In this document: piece after piece, positions 1 to 7,254 of the stretch
How positions within the stretch are numbered: position 1 is the first letter of the stretch
How the letters are laid out: each line of letters starts with the position of its first letter
Origin: Oceanospirillaceae bacterium UBA7410
Lineage (GTDB): Bacteria > Pseudomonadota > Gammaproteobacteria > Pseudomonadales > Balneatricaceae
Length of the DNA stretch: 7,856 bases
NCBI GenBank assembly: GCA_002470565.1
Contig: DKMQ01000041.1
Location: 16,343-24,198, forward strand
Direction: 5' to 3'
The notes under the pieces: generated by a model
Seen by the model: only the letters and a program-made list of their open reading frames with translations
Told to the model about the DNA's origin: nothing
The model's database searches: none
Program-made: the position numbers and the translations under genes

Positions 1-387
1 TTAGGCCTTACCCCTCAAGCTGTAAATAAGCTTGGCGGTTATCGGGTACAAGGTAAGACTCCAGAGCAGGCCACTAAGTTACTCAATGAAGCAGTTGAAT
101 TAGAAGCTGCTGGGGCCAGTATGATTTTATTAGAATGCGTGCCTAGCAGTTTAGGTAAAGCCATTACACAGGCTGTTTCTGTGCCTGTTATTGGCATAGG
201 TGCTGGGCCTGATACGGATGCACAAGTCCTTGTTATTTATGACATGTTAGGAATAACATCCGGTAAACCTGCCCGTTTTGTAAAAAACTTCTTAAAACAA
301 GAGGGTGATGTACTCAGTGCATTAGAAGCCTATGTTTTGGAAGTAAAATCTGGCTCTTTTCCTGCCTCAGAACACTGCTTTAGTTAA
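1..387 (+). CDS. panB: 3-methyl-2-oxobutanoate hydroxymethyltransferase (ketopantoate hydroxymethyltransferase), 5'-truncated by the window edge
   Basis: PanB transfers a hydroxymethyl group from 5,10-methylene-tetrahydrofolate to 2-oxoisovalerate, giving ketopantoate, the first committed step of pantothenate synthesis; it is a cytoplasmic enzyme. Frame 1 is open from the first base, and the 128 visible residues match the C-terminal half of the roughly 264-residue family. The fragment starts with [19 protein letters not shown], then has LLECVP at residues 43-48, where Glu45 aligns with the catalytic Glu (Glu181 in E. coli). VIGIGAG follows at 63-69, then [13 protein letters not shown] at 85-97, and an EHCF tail where EHSF is usual. 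About 135 N-terminal residues, including the metal-binding Asp residues, lie outside the window. An ATG at 121 is internal and not a start. panC follows 19 bp downstream in the same direction, so the two are probably cotranscribed. Confidence 0.96.
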   Translation, partial: LGLTPQAVNKLGGYRVQGKTPEQATKLLNEAVELEAAGASMILLECVPSSLGKAITQAVSVPVIGIGAGPDTDAQVLVIYDMLGITSGKPARFVKNFLKQEGDVLSALEAYVLEVKSGSFPASEHCFS

Positions 388-406
388 CTTTTGGGCGACT
401 ATATCT

Positions 407-1261
407 ATGCAAACCATCGACAGTATTAGTCAGCTACGCAGCTACCTTTGGAAAGCGAAGTTAGAGCATAAAGTCATCGCTTTTGTACCTACTATGGGCA
501 ACCTCCATGAAGGGCATTTACAGCTCATTGATCGTGCATTAGAAGAAGCAGATTTGGTGGTTGCAAGCATTTTTGTTAACCCTCTACAATTTGGCCCAGG
601 TGAAGACTTTAACGGCTACCCTCGCACTTTTATTGCAGATCAAGAGAAGTTAATGAGCCGTGGCTGTCATGTATTATTTGCACCTAGCGTGGAAGAGATG
701 TACCCCGCTACTAACATTAGCTCTACTGTAGTAAAAGTGCCACATCTAGATCAACTTTTGTGCGGCGCTAGTCGGCCAGGGCACTTTACTGGTGTAGCCA
801 CAGTAGTGAGTAAATTATTTGGTATCGTACAGCCGGATGTGGCTATCTTTGGCCTTAAAGACTTTCAACAGTTTTTAGTCATTAAGCAGTTTACTAATGA
901 CCTTTGCTTACCCGTGAAAATTATAGGTGCGCCTATAGCGCGAGCCGAAAGCGGCTTAGCCTTAAGCTCAAGAAATGGTTATTTGAGTGCTATCGAATTA
1001 GACCAAGCAGCACATCTTTACCGCTGCTTAATAGAGTGCAGATTAGCTCTTGAAAGTGGACAAAAAACTTTTGACAAGCTAGCAGAACACGCGCAATGCC
1101 AACTGGAATCAGTTGGCTTTACACGTGACTACTTCAAAATTTGTCGTCAAGATGATTTGCAGCCTGCAACATCTGATGACACACATCTAGTGATCGTTGC
1201 GGCGGCGTATTTAGGTAAAGCAAGGCTCATAGACAATATACGTTTGACCTTAACACCATAA
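407..1261 (+). CDS. panC: pantothenate synthetase (pantoate--beta-alanine ligase)
   Basis: PanC condenses pantoate and beta-alanine with ATP through a pantoyl-adenylate intermediate, the last step of pantothenate synthesis. The protein has 284 residues, the usual family length. PTMGNLHEGH at 28-37 is the HIGH-type nucleotide-binding motif with His34 and His37. SIFVNPLQF at 54-62 carries the pantoate-binding Asn58 and Gln61. GASRPGHFTGV at 120-130, KDFQQ at 151-155 and LALSSRNGYL at 184-193 (KMSKS-like loop) follow, and the end reads AAYLGKARLIDNI. One oddity is residue 150: the family normally reads GEKD[FY]QQ, but here it is GLKDFQQ, with Leu replacing a well-conserved Glu. The ATG at 407 is the only start that keeps the conserved N-terminus at normal length. 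Its Shine-Dalgarno is poor (GGGCGA about 10 nt upstream), so translation may be coupled to panB. No panD follows; the next gene is convergent fba. Confidence 0.96.
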   Translation: MQTIDSISQLRSYLWKAKLEHKVIAFVPTMGNLHEGHLQLIDRALEEADLVVASIFVNPLQFGPGEDFNGYPRTFIADQEKLMSRGCHVLFAPSVEEMYPATNISSTVVKVPHLDQLLCGASRPGHFTGVATVVSKLFGIVQPDVAIFGLKDFQQFLVIKQFTNDLCLPVKIIGAPIARAESGLALSSRNGYLSAIELDQAAHLYRCLIECRLALESGQKTFDKLAEHAQCQLESVGFTRDYFKICRQDDLQPATSDDTHLVIVAAAYLGKARLIDNIRLTLTP

Positions 1262-1275
1262 CCGCGGTATACGTA

Positions 1276-2316
1276 TTAAAGCCCGTACATATGCGCCATA
1301 TTTTCTAGACTTATAGGGCGAATTTTACTCGCGTTACCTGCTGAACCAAAAGCTTCATAACGAGCATGGCATAAGCCCTGCATAGCGCTCATAGTGACAG
1401 TAAGAAACTTACGTGGATCAAACTCACTAGGATTCTCAGCTAAGAAACGACGCACTGCTCCAGTGGAAGCTAAGCGTAAATCAGTATCAATATTTATCTT
1501 ACGCACCCCGTGCTTAATACCTTCAACAATCTGCTCTACAGGGACTCCATAGGTCTCTGGAATATCGCCACCAAATTCATTAATCACAGCAAGCCAGTCC
1601 TGAGGCACAGAAGACGAGCCATGCATCACCAGGTGGGTGTTTGGAATTTTGCTATGAATGTCTCTAATACGATCTATGGCTAAAATATCGCCAGTTGGTG
1701 GGCGAGTAAATTTATAGGCTCCATGGCTAGTGCCACATGCAATAGCTAAGGCATCTACGTTAGTTTTAGCGACGAAATCTACGGCTTCATCTGGGTCTGT
1801 TAGCATTTGTTCTAGTGTTAGCTTACCTGCTGCACCTACACCGTCTTCTTCGCCGGCTTCACCTGTTTCCAAAGAGCCTAAGCAACCTAGCTCTCCTTCA
1901 ACAGAAACGCCACATGCATGAGCCATCTCAACTGTTCGCCTGGTTACATCTACGTTATATTCAAAGTCTGTTGGCGTTTTAGAATCTTCGCCTAAAGAAC
2001 CATCCATCATCACTGAAGAAAAACCCATAGCGATAGCGCGTTGGCATGTAGGAGCAGAATTACCATGGTCTAAATGCATGCACACTGGAATATGTGGAAA
2101 CTCTTCAATAGCAGCTAAGATAAGGTGCTTTAAAAAGTTTGACCCTGCATACTTGCGAGCACCTGCAGAGGCTTGCACAATCACTGGGCTATCCGTGGCA
2201 TCTGCAGCTTGCATAATAGCTCGCATCTGCTCAAGGTTATTTACATTGTAAGCAGGAATGCCGTAACTATGTTCTGCGGCGTGATCCAATAATTGACGCA
2301 TGCTAACTAAAGCCAT
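1276..2316 (-). CDS. fba: class II fructose-1,6-bisphosphate aldolase
   Basis: This zinc-dependent aldolase reversibly splits fructose-1,6-bisphosphate into dihydroxyacetone phosphate and glyceraldehyde-3-phosphate. The 346-residue protein closely resembles the Pseudomonas-type enzyme, the subgroup often labelled Calvin-cycle subtype, rather than E. coli FbaA. MHLDHG at 80-85 contains catalytic Asp83 and zinc ligand His84. [14 protein letters not shown] at 137-150, GTSHGAYK at 195-202 (zinc ligand His198), MHGSSS at 231-236 (zinc ligand His232) and KINIDTDLR at 273-281 (substrate-binding Asn275 and Asp277) complete the active site. The C-terminal [10 protein letters not shown] is also typical. 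The ATG is preceded by GGAG with a 7-nt spacer, supporting this start. It is the last gene of the tkt-gap-pgk-fba cluster, 72 bp after pgk, and it ends 14 bp from the end of the convergent panC gene. Confidence 0.97.
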   Translation of the reverse strand: MALVSMRQLLDHAAEHSYGIPAYNVNNLEQMRAIMQAADATDSPVIVQASAGARKYAGSNFLKHLILAAIEEFPHIPVCMHLDHGNSAPTCQRAIAMGFSSVMMDGSLGEDSKTPTDFEYNVDVTRRTVEMAHACGVSVEGELGCLGSLETGEAGEEDGVGAAGKLTLEQMLTDPDEAVDFVAKTNVDALAIACGTSHGAYKFTRPPTGDILAIDRIRDIHSKIPNTHLVMHGSSSVPQDWLAVINEFGGDIPETYGVPVEQIVEGIKHGVRKINIDTDLRLASTGAVRRFLAENPSEFDPRKFLTVTMSAMQGLCHARYEAFGSAGNASKIRPISLENMAHMYGL

Positions 2317-2350
2317 AAGAGTTCTCCGTTCTATTTATCTATGCAGGTAC

Positions 2351-2379
2351 GTTAATTTAAATTAACCTAAAGTTAACTT
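2351..2379. repeat. two adjacent AT-rich palindromes in the pgk-fba gap
   Basis: GTTAATTTAAATTAAC (2351-2366) is a perfect 16-bp palindrome. Three bases later comes a second perfect palindrome, AAGTTAACTT (2370-2379). Both are built on GTTAAY-like half-sites, and they fill much of the 72-bp space between the pgk stop and the fba ribosome binding site. As RNA the first could form only a weak 6-bp AU-rich stem with no U-tract, so it is not a convincing intrinsic terminator. A protein-binding site, an internal promoter region or an mRNA processing site are alternatives; none can be decided by eye. Confidence 0.4.
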
Positions 2380-2388
2380 AACTTCTAA

Positions 2389-3549
2389 TTACAAACCACG
2401 TTGTTCTAAAATGGCTACTGCTGGTAATTCTTTGCCTTCTACAAACTCAAGGAATGCACCACCTCCTGTGGAAATGTAAGACACTTTTTGAGCAATTTCA
2501 TACTTGTCTACAGCAGCTAATGTATCACCACCACCTGCAATAGAAAATGCTGGCGATGCGGCAATAGCTAAAGACAATGCTTGAGTACCCCCACCAAACT
2601 GATCAAATTCAAACACACCTAAAGGACCATTCCATATAATTGTACCGGCATCTTTAAGAATGCTAGCTAAATGACGTGCCGTATCTGGGCCTACGTCCAT
2701 GATCATATCATCTGCAGCCACATCTTTAGCACTTTGGGTAGTAGCTACGGCATTTTCACTAAACTCTTTGGCTGTCACAACATCCGTTGGCAAAGGAATA
2801 GATGTTTTTTCCATGAGGGCCTTTGCGTTAGCCACTAAACCAGGCTCATACAAAGACTTGCCCACTCCAAAGCCTGCTGCTGCCAAGAAAGTATTAGCTA
2901 TACCGCCACCCACAATCAGCTGATCTACCTTGTCTGATAGAGTTTCCAGAACAGTGAGCTTAGTTGACACTTTGGAGCCACCAACAATGGCCACCAACGG
3001 CCTTGGGGGATTATCTAAAGCCTTGCCTAATGCATCCAGCTCAGCCACTAATAAAGGCCCCGCACAGGCTATTTTTACAAACTTGGCAATACCATGTGTA
3101 CTCGCCTGAGCTCGGTGCGCAGTGCCAAATGCATCGTTGACATAAATATCACATAGGGCTGCCATTTTTTTAGATAAAATATCATCATTGGCTTTTTCAC
3201 CTACGTTAAATCGGCAATTTTCCAAAATCACTAATTCACCTTCTCCAATGTCGACATGCTCTAGCCAATCTTTTTGGAGGCGCACACTGCACTGTAGTTT
3301 TTGCGCCAAATAATCGACTACTGGCGCCAAAGAAAACTGTTCATCATAAACACCTTCTTGGGGACGACCTAGGTGAGACGTCACCATCAGTTTGGCCCCT
3401 AACTGCAATGCCATTTTAATAGTAGGCAAAGCTGCTCTCAATCTAGCATCACTAGAGATAACGCCGTTTTTAATTGGTACATTAAGGTCTTCGCGAATCA
3501 ACACTCGCTGGCCACGTAAATCTAATTCGGTCATCTTAATGATGGTCAT
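2389..3549 (-). CDS. pgk: phosphoglycerate kinase
   Basis: Pgk reversibly transfers a phosphate between 1,3-bisphosphoglycerate and ADP in the cytoplasm. The 386-residue length is normal for bacteria. N-terminal substrate-binding elements are REDLNVP at 19-25, SHLGRP at 58-63, [12 protein letters not shown] at 111-122 and [10 protein letters not shown] at 141-150. The nucleotide-binding half shows GGSKVSTK at 190-197, [11 protein letters not shown] at 211-221, WNGPLGVFE at 306-314 and AGGGDTL at 338-344, ending with [11 protein letters not shown] at 359-369. The sequence closely resembles Pseudomonas-type Pgk. The start is well supported: AAGGAAG lies just upstream of the ATG, and the [13 protein letters not shown] opening is typical. 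The start codon overlaps the gap stop codon by 4 bp (ATGA at 3549-3546), a classic translational-coupling arrangement. Confidence 0.98.
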   Translation of the reverse strand: MTIIKMTELDLRGQRVLIREDLNVPIKNGVISSDARLRAALPTIKMALQLGAKLMVTSHLGRPQEGVYDEQFSLAPVVDYLAQKLQCSVRLQKDWLEHVDIGEGELVILENCRFNVGEKANDDILSKKMAALCDIYVNDAFGTAHRAQASTHGIAKFVKIACAGPLLVAELDALGKALDNPPRPLVAIVGGSKVSTKLTVLETLSDKVDQLIVGGGIANTFLAAAGFGVGKSLYEPGLVANAKALMEKTSIPLPTDVVTAKEFSENAVATTQSAKDVAADDMIMDVGPDTARHLASILKDAGTIIWNGPLGVFEFDQFGGGTQALSLAIAASPAFSIAGGGDTLAAVDKYEIAQKVSYISTGGGAFLEFVEGKELPAVAILEQRGL

Positions 3550-4604
3550 GGTGCTTCCTTAGGTGTGAGTGGTTCTGTATCTAGCATGGATAAAGCAACA
3601 TCAATCATACGATTAGCATAGCCCCATTCATTATCATACCAAGCTAAAATTTTAATTAATTTCCCCATTTTCATGGTTTGAGTAGCGTCAAAAGTAGCAG
3701 ATTTTGAACAATGATTAAAATCGATCGATACTAAGGGTTGTTGATTGTAGCCCAACACGTCATAGCGATCTTTAGCCACTGCATCTGCAATAATTTGATT
3801 CACTTGAGCAACGGTCACGTCACGGCTGGGACGAAAAACCAAATCCACTACAGAGACGTTGATCGTGGGGACTCGCATAGAGATGCCGGTAATTTTATCT
3901 GCTAGCTCTGGTAATACCCAACCTAACGCTTCAGTGGCATGGGTAGACGTGGGAATCATTGATTGAGTTGCTGAGCGGCCGCGTCTCAAATCGGTTTTAT
4001 CAATCACAGTATCGGTGAGTACCTGACCATTAGTATAGGCATGGATGGTGGTCATTAGACCATCTTCAATACCAATAGCATCGTACAAAGGTTTAAGTAC
4101 CGGGGCCATGCAGTTGGTAGTGCATGACGCATTGGAAATAATGTTATGCCAAGGTTTAATAAGATCATGGTTAATGCCATACACCACCGTAAGATCTACA
4201 TCAGTACCTGCAGCTGCGCCAATTAATACTTTTTTTGCACCACAATTGATGTGTTGCTGAGCAAGCTTTCGCTCGCTCATTTTGCCAGAACATTCCATTA
4301 CTAAGTCAATGCCTAACTCGCTCCAAGGTAATGCACAAGCATCACCAACTTGCAGCAAATCAATATCAGTGGCACTGCATTTGGAAGTAACTCGCATACC
4401 TGTATTTGTAGGCTCTACTGTAGCTGGAAACGCACCATGTACGGAGTCATAGCGAGTTTCATATACCACAGATTCAGCGATACCTAAGTCATTAATCGCA
4501 ACCACTTGCAACTGATGTTGCAGGTCACGTTCTACTATAGCTCGAAGAACTGCACGCCCAATGCGACCATAACCATTGATCGCAATGCGTTTAGGGTTAG
4601 TCAT
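3546..4604 (-). CDS. gap: type I glyceraldehyde-3-phosphate dehydrogenase
   Basis: This enzyme reversibly oxidises and phosphorylates glyceraldehyde-3-phosphate to 1,3-bisphosphoglycerate. The reading frame is open further upstream, to 4706, but that extension overlaps the end of tkt. The ATG at 4604 gives [17 protein letters not shown], placing the Rossmann glycine motif at the usual position and leaving 352 residues. VVAINDL at 34-40 keeps the Asp39 typical of NAD-using enzymes. SNASCTTNC at 157-165 has catalytic Cys161; [10 protein letters not shown] at 185-194 has the activating His188. [16 protein letters not shown] at 205-220, [13 protein letters not shown] at 243-255 and [12 protein letters not shown] at 322-333 follow. 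In Pseudomonas the neighbouring gene at this spot is usually called epd. The HAYT and [18 protein letters not shown] segments here are GAPDH-like, not Epd-like (which has TTIHSAMHDQQ), so I favour GAPDH. No good Shine-Dalgarno is visible 13 bp after tkt, so coupling is likely. Confidence 0.93.
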   Translation of the reverse strand: MTNPKRIAINGYGRIGRAVLRAIVERDLQHQLQVVAINDLGIAESVVYETRYDSVHGAFPATVEPTNTGMRVTSKCSATDIDLLQVGDACALPWSELGIDLVMECSGKMSERKLAQQHINCGAKKVLIGAAAGTDVDLTVVYGINHDLIKPWHNIISNASCTTNCMAPVLKPLYDAIGIEDGLMTTIHAYTNGQVLTDTVIDKTDLRRGRSATQSMIPTSTHATEALGWVLPELADKITGISMRVPTINVSVVDLVFRPSRDVTVAQVNQIIADAVAKDRYDVLGYNQQPLVSIDFNHCSKSATFDATQTMKMGKLIKILAWYDNEWGYANRMIDVALSMLDTEPLTPKEAP

Positions 4605-4617
4605 TATCGTCAGCCAA

Positions 4618-6612
4618 CTACAATAACTCAATGACTGTCGTTGTAATGTTCTGTGCCGTAAAGCCATACATTTCGAACAACTCACTGGCCGGAGCAGACG
4701 CACCAAAATCTGTCATCCCAATGACCTTGCCACCTAAGCCCACATACTTGTACCAGTAGTCTGCATGTGCAGCTTCCACAGCAACTCGGGCAGTGACAGA
4801 TGCAGGCAGTACATATGCCTGATAAGTTGCGTCTTGACGTTCAAATAGTTCAGTACATGGCATAGATACCAAACGTACTTTGTGACCAGCAGCTGCAAGA
4901 GCATCTGTAGCTTGTTGAGCAATGCCTACTTCTGAACCCGTGGCAATAATAATAGCTTCTGGAGTACCATCACAATCTTGTAAAATGTATCCACCACGAG
5001 CGACATTGGCCAACACAACCTCATCACGATGCTGGTGAGGCAAATTTTGGCGCGAAAAGATTAAAGCTGAGGGCCCGTCTGTACGCTGTATAGATGTTTT
5101 CCATGCTACTGCAGATTCTACTGTGTCACATGGGCGCCATGTATCTAAATGAGGTGTTAAACGTAAGTTAGCAATTTGTTCAACTGGCTGATGTGTTGGG
5201 CCATCTTCACCCAAACCTATCGAGTCGTGAGTATACACAAACAACACACGTTGACGCATCAATGCCGCCATACGCACTGCATTACGGGCGTATTCCATAA
5301 ACACTAGGAAGGTGGCTCCGTAAGGGATAAATCCACCATGTAAAGCCATACCATTCATCATGGCAGACATAGCAAATTCACGCACACCGTAATACACATA
5401 GTTGCCACTAGCGTCTTCTTTAGTGATGCCTTTAGAGCCAGACCATTTAGTTAAGTTAGACCCTGCAAGGTCTGCTGAACCGCCTAACAATTCTGGTAAC
5501 AACGGGCCAAATGCATTGATCGTATTTTGTGATGCTTTACGGCTAGCAATATTAGAGCCTTGGTCTTGCAGCTGGTGAATATAGGCTTGTGCTTGAGTGT
5601 CAAAATCTGCTGGTAAATCACCTGCTACACGACGTAACAATTCAGTGGCTAATTCTGGATGGGCTTGATGATATTCAGTAAATGCAGCGTTCCAAATTTG
5701 TTCTGCGTCATCACCTGTATCACGGGCATTCCATTGCTCGTAAATATCAGCAGGTATATCAAACGACCCATGACTCCAACCCAACGCCTTTCGGGTTAAG
5801 GCAATCTCATCTGCACCTAACGGCGCACCATGACAGTCTTCTTTGCCTTCTTTGTTGGGCGAACCAAAACCAATAATCGTTTTACAACATATGAGTGTAG
5901 GTTGATCCGTATTAGCCTTGGCTTCTTCAATAGCAGCAAACAATGCATCTGCATCATGGCCATCAATAGCAGGCAACACTTGCCAACCATAGGCTTCAAA
6001 ACGTTTAGGTGTATCGTCAGTAAACCAACCCTCTACTTCGCCATCAATAGAGATACCGTTGTCATCATAAAACGCAATCAACTTACCTAGGCCTAAGGTG
6101 CCCGCTAAAGAACAGGCTTCATGGGAAACACCTTCCATCAAACATCCATCACCTAAGAAAGTGTAGGTGTGATGGTCAATAATCTCATGGCCTGAACGGT
6201 TAAACTGAGCAGCTAGGGTTTTTTCGGCCAAAGCCATACCTATCGCATTAGTAATACCCTGGCCCAAAGGCCCTGTGGTAGTTTCAATACCTGGTGCATA
6301 GCCATATTCAGGGTGACCTGCCGTTTTGGAATGAAGCTGACGAAAGTTTTTCACATCATCAATAGACAAGTCATAGCCACTAAGATGCAGCAATGAATAA
6401 AGCAACATAGATCCATGGCCATTAGATAATACAAAACGATCGCGGTTTAACCACTCTGGGTTAGCTGGATTATGATTTATAAAATCATTCCATAAAACTT
6501 CAGCGATATCAGCCATTCCCATAGGGGCTCCTGGATGACCAGAATTAGCTTGTTGTACGGCGTCCATACTAAGAGCTCGAATGGCATTAGCTAAATCGCG
6601 ACGTGTAGGCAT
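4618..6612 (-). CDS. tkt: transketolase
   Basis: Transketolase is a thiamine-diphosphate and Mg-dependent cytoplasmic enzyme. It moves two-carbon ketol units between pentose phosphates, linking the pentose phosphate or Calvin pathway to glycolysis. The 664-residue protein closely resembles Pseudomonas-type and E. coli enzymes. His26 (SGHPGAPMG), His66 (SNGHGSM) and His100 (AGHPEYG) sit at the E. coli positions. The ThDP motif runs from GDGCLMEG at 154 to Asn185. His261, Glu411 (VREFAMS), the [15 protein letters not shown] segment at 462-476 with His473, and SRQNLP at 520-525 follow. An in-frame TTG at 6627 would add five residues, but it lies next to the AAGGAA ribosome binding site that serves the ATG at 6612 (about 8-nt spacing), so ATG is chosen. 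It is the first gene of the four-gene carbon cluster. Confidence 0.98.
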   Translation of the reverse strand: MPTRRDLANAIRALSMDAVQQANSGHPGAPMGMADIAEVLWNDFINHNPANPEWLNRDRFVLSNGHGSMLLYSLLHLSGYDLSIDDVKNFRQLHSKTAGHPEYGYAPGIETTTGPLGQGITNAIGMALAEKTLAAQFNRSGHEIIDHHTYTFLGDGCLMEGVSHEACSLAGTLGLGKLIAFYDDNGISIDGEVEGWFTDDTPKRFEAYGWQVLPAIDGHDADALFAAIEEAKANTDQPTLICCKTIIGFGSPNKEGKEDCHGAPLGADEIALTRKALGWSHGSFDIPADIYEQWNARDTGDDAEQIWNAAFTEYHQAHPELATELLRRVAGDLPADFDTQAQAYIHQLQDQGSNIASRKASQNTINAFGPLLPELLGGSADLAGSNLTKWSGSKGITKEDASGNYVYYGVREFAMSAMMNGMALHGGFIPYGATFLVFMEYARNAVRMAALMRQRVLFVYTHDSIGLGEDGPTHQPVEQIANLRLTPHLDTWRPCDTVESAVAWKTSIQRTDGPSALIFSRQNLPHQHRDEVVLANVARGGYILQDCDGTPEAIIIATGSEVGIAQQATDALAAAGHKVRLVSMPCTELFERQDATYQAYVLPASVTARVAVEAAHADYWYKYVGLGGKVIGMTDFGASAPASELFEMYGFTAQNITTTVIELL

Positions 6613-6633
6613 GAAAGGTTCCTTCAAAGGGTT

Positions 6634-6660
6634 AAATACACTAAATTATGGCGTGTATTT
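6634..6660 (-). promoter_or_regulatory. candidate tkt promoter/operator: inverted repeat around a -10-like box
   Basis: AAATACAC (6634-6641) and GTGTATTT (6653-6660) are perfect 8-bp inverted arms separated by 11 bp. On the tkt strand the spacer contains CATAAT (6650-6645), one mismatch from the consensus -10. That would start transcription near 6638, with a leader of about 26 nt carrying the AAGGAA ribosome binding site. The -35 at 17-bp spacing is CCTTAG, which is poor, so this would need an activator or is not the real promoter. A further ATACAC lies at 6678-6683. The placement suits a repressor operator. It does not resemble the Cra or HexR consensus as I know them. Confidence 0.4.
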
Positions 6661-6663
6661 TCC

Positions 6664-6745
6664 CTTACTAAGGCCTCATACACAATCAAGATATGGCATT
6701 CTTAAAGGATTAACTCTCATTTAGCGTAATTAGTACTTGCTAAGG
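6664..6745. repeat. repeated CTTRCTAAGG element upstream of tkt
   Basis: CTTACTAAGG (6664-6673) and CTTGCTAAGG (6736-6745) differ at one base and lie 72 bp apart in the tkt upstream region. The first is part of an 11-bp inverted repeat, CCTTA-C-TAAGG (6663-6673), and overlaps the predicted -35 region. Two similar, partly palindromic elements spaced about seven helical turns apart could be a regulator-binding pair. Chance in AT-rich sequence is also possible. Confidence 0.25.
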
Positions 6746-6771
6746 TTCAATCTGAGTGTTTTTTTAGGCAG

Positions 6772-6812
6772 AATCAGGTTTTAGATTAATAAAATAGTTA
6801 ATCTGGTTTTTA
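6772..6812. repeat. AT-rich stem-loop with direct repeats, between the small membrane gene and tkt
   Basis: AGATTAA (6783-6789) and TTAATCT (6798-6804) form a 7-bp stem with an 8-nt loop, extendable by two G-U pairs. On the plus strand it is followed by five T residues (6807-6811), a terminator-like layout but AT-rich and weak. No plus-strand gene ends nearby. On the minus strand, where the neighbouring genes are transcribed, the stem is followed by A residues, so it is not an intrinsic terminator there. Direct repeats AATCAGGTTTT (6772-6782) and AATCTGGTTTT (6800-6810) flank it. The remainder of 6613-6889 shows no other gene. Confidence 0.3.
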
Positions 6813-6860
6813 AATAGCCGCCCATAATCAAAAATGACTTATGGTTTAGAAGCCTATGCG

Positions 6861-6891
6861 TTATTGACAGTCAATAAACACAACTATAGTT
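6861..6891. repeat. two palindromes at the 3' end of the small membrane gene
   Basis: TTATTGACAGTCAATAA (6861-6877) is a perfect inverted repeat about a single central base. It lies 13 bp past the stop of the minus-strand membrane protein gene and could form a 7-bp stem with a 3-nt loop in its mRNA. AACTATAGTT (6882-6891) is a 10-bp palindrome overlapping the stop codon. Neither has a following U-tract on the minus strand. They may protect or end the small-gene transcript, but read-through toward tkt cannot be excluded. Confidence 0.3.
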
Positions 6892-7162
6892 ATAACTCTT
6901 CTCGAGCCTTTATAGCCTTGCGGTATTGGCGCTCATTGTTAAACCAAGTGTTTATCCCAATCACCATGCCAGCGAACAGCCAAATACCCAAGCTTTGGGC
7001 TATGCTAGAAGCTACGTACCCACCTTCAAGGGGCTTATTAATAATGAAAGCGGAAAAGATAAACATCGGAATACCGTATAAAAGAACGCCATTAAAAAAT
7101 ATGTATCTATTTCTACCCTTTGCTCTTGATACAGCCCAGGCTGAAAACCCTTTGTCTTTCAC
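6890..7162 (-). CDS. small two-helix membrane protein of unknown function
   Basis: I do not recognise this 90-residue protein. A basic N-terminus (residues 1-19, with four Lys and three Arg) precedes a hydrophobic segment at about 20-41. A short glycine-containing loop follows, then a second hydrophobic segment at about 52-71 (SIAQSLGIWLFAGMVIGI). The C-terminal tail (72-90) is strongly charged and looks helical: NNERQYRKAIKAREEL. The pattern fits an inner-membrane hairpin with both ends in the cytoplasm. The start is GTG at 7162, supported by AAGGAG with a 6-nt spacer and by an extended -10 promoter upstream. That makes it a much stronger candidate than the antisense reading frames in the same stretch. 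It lies upstream of tkt on the same strand, 277 bp away, and is divergent from metK. No catalytic or metal-binding motif is visible. Confidence 0.8.
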   Translation of the reverse strand: MKDKGFSAWAVSRAKGRNRYIFFNGVLLYGIPMFIFSAFIINKPLEGGYVASSIAQSLGIWLFAGMVIGINTWFNNERQYRKAIKAREEL

Positions 7163-7186
7163 GTATAACTCCTTATTGATAATCGC

Positions 7187-7248
7187 AACCCGTTAATTAT
7201 AACATCCTACTATGAATTGATGTGAATTTCTAAATCACACAACGGGTT
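7187..7248. repeat. distant inverted half-sites AACCCGTT/AACGGGTT bracketing the small-gene promoter
   Basis: AACCCGTT (7187-7194) and AACGGGTT (7241-7248) are perfect 8-bp inverted repeats with centres 54 bp apart, about five helical turns. One arm sits at the predicted transcription start and the other just upstream of the -35. Between them, TGTGAATTTCTAAATCACA (7221-7239) is a second, imperfect dyad overlapping the -35. It resembles CRP half-sites TGTGA and TCACA, but the spacer is 9 bp, not the 6 bp CRP needs. The layout suggests an operator region, possibly shared with metK. Confidence 0.35.
7196..7226 (-). promoter_or_regulatory. sigma-70-type promoter of the small membrane protein gene
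   Basis: On the minus strand TGTTATAAT (7204-7196) is a perfect extended -10 (TGn plus TATAAT). TTCACA (7226-7221), five of six matches to the -35 consensus, lies 19 bp upstream; that spacing is long but tolerated with an extended -10. Transcription would begin near 7189, leaving about 27 nt before the GTG start, including AAGGAG. It faces away from metK. Confidence 0.6.
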
Positions 7249-7254
7249 AAATGT

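Noticed and set aside
4608..4617. CGTCAGCCAA shared with 7280-7289
   Set aside because: A 10-bp identity between two places in nearly 8 kb is expected by chance many times over, and the contexts differ.
4605..4706. N-terminal 34-residue extension of Gap, reaching back into the tkt 3' end
   Set aside because: The extension is not Gap-like and would overlap the last 89 bp of tkt. The ATG at 4604 gives the standard [17 protein letters not shown] opening.
6613..6627. TTG start giving transketolase five extra residues
   Set aside because: The TTG is adjacent to the AAGGAA that serves as ribosome binding site for the ATG at 6612, and related transketolases begin at the ATG-equivalent residue.
6783..6811. 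Intrinsic terminator on the plus strand
   Set aside because: The stem is 7 bp and AT-rich with an 8-nt loop, and no plus-strand gene lies upstream to need it. On the minus strand no U-tract follows.
6864..6890. Plus-strand promoter TTGACA...TATAGT
   Set aside because: The spacer is only 15 bp, the TTGACA is part of a palindrome at the 3' end of the small gene, and no plus-strand gene follows.
6834..7196. 120-residue plus-strand reading frame over the small membrane gene
   Set aside because: It lacks a ribosome binding site and recognisable domains. The opposite strand has a GTG start with AAGGAG, an extended -10 promoter and a coherent two-helix protein.
7221..7239. CRP binding site TGTGA...TCACA
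   Set aside because: The half-sites are separated by 9 bp, whereas CRP sites need 6. Kept only as an unassigned dyad.
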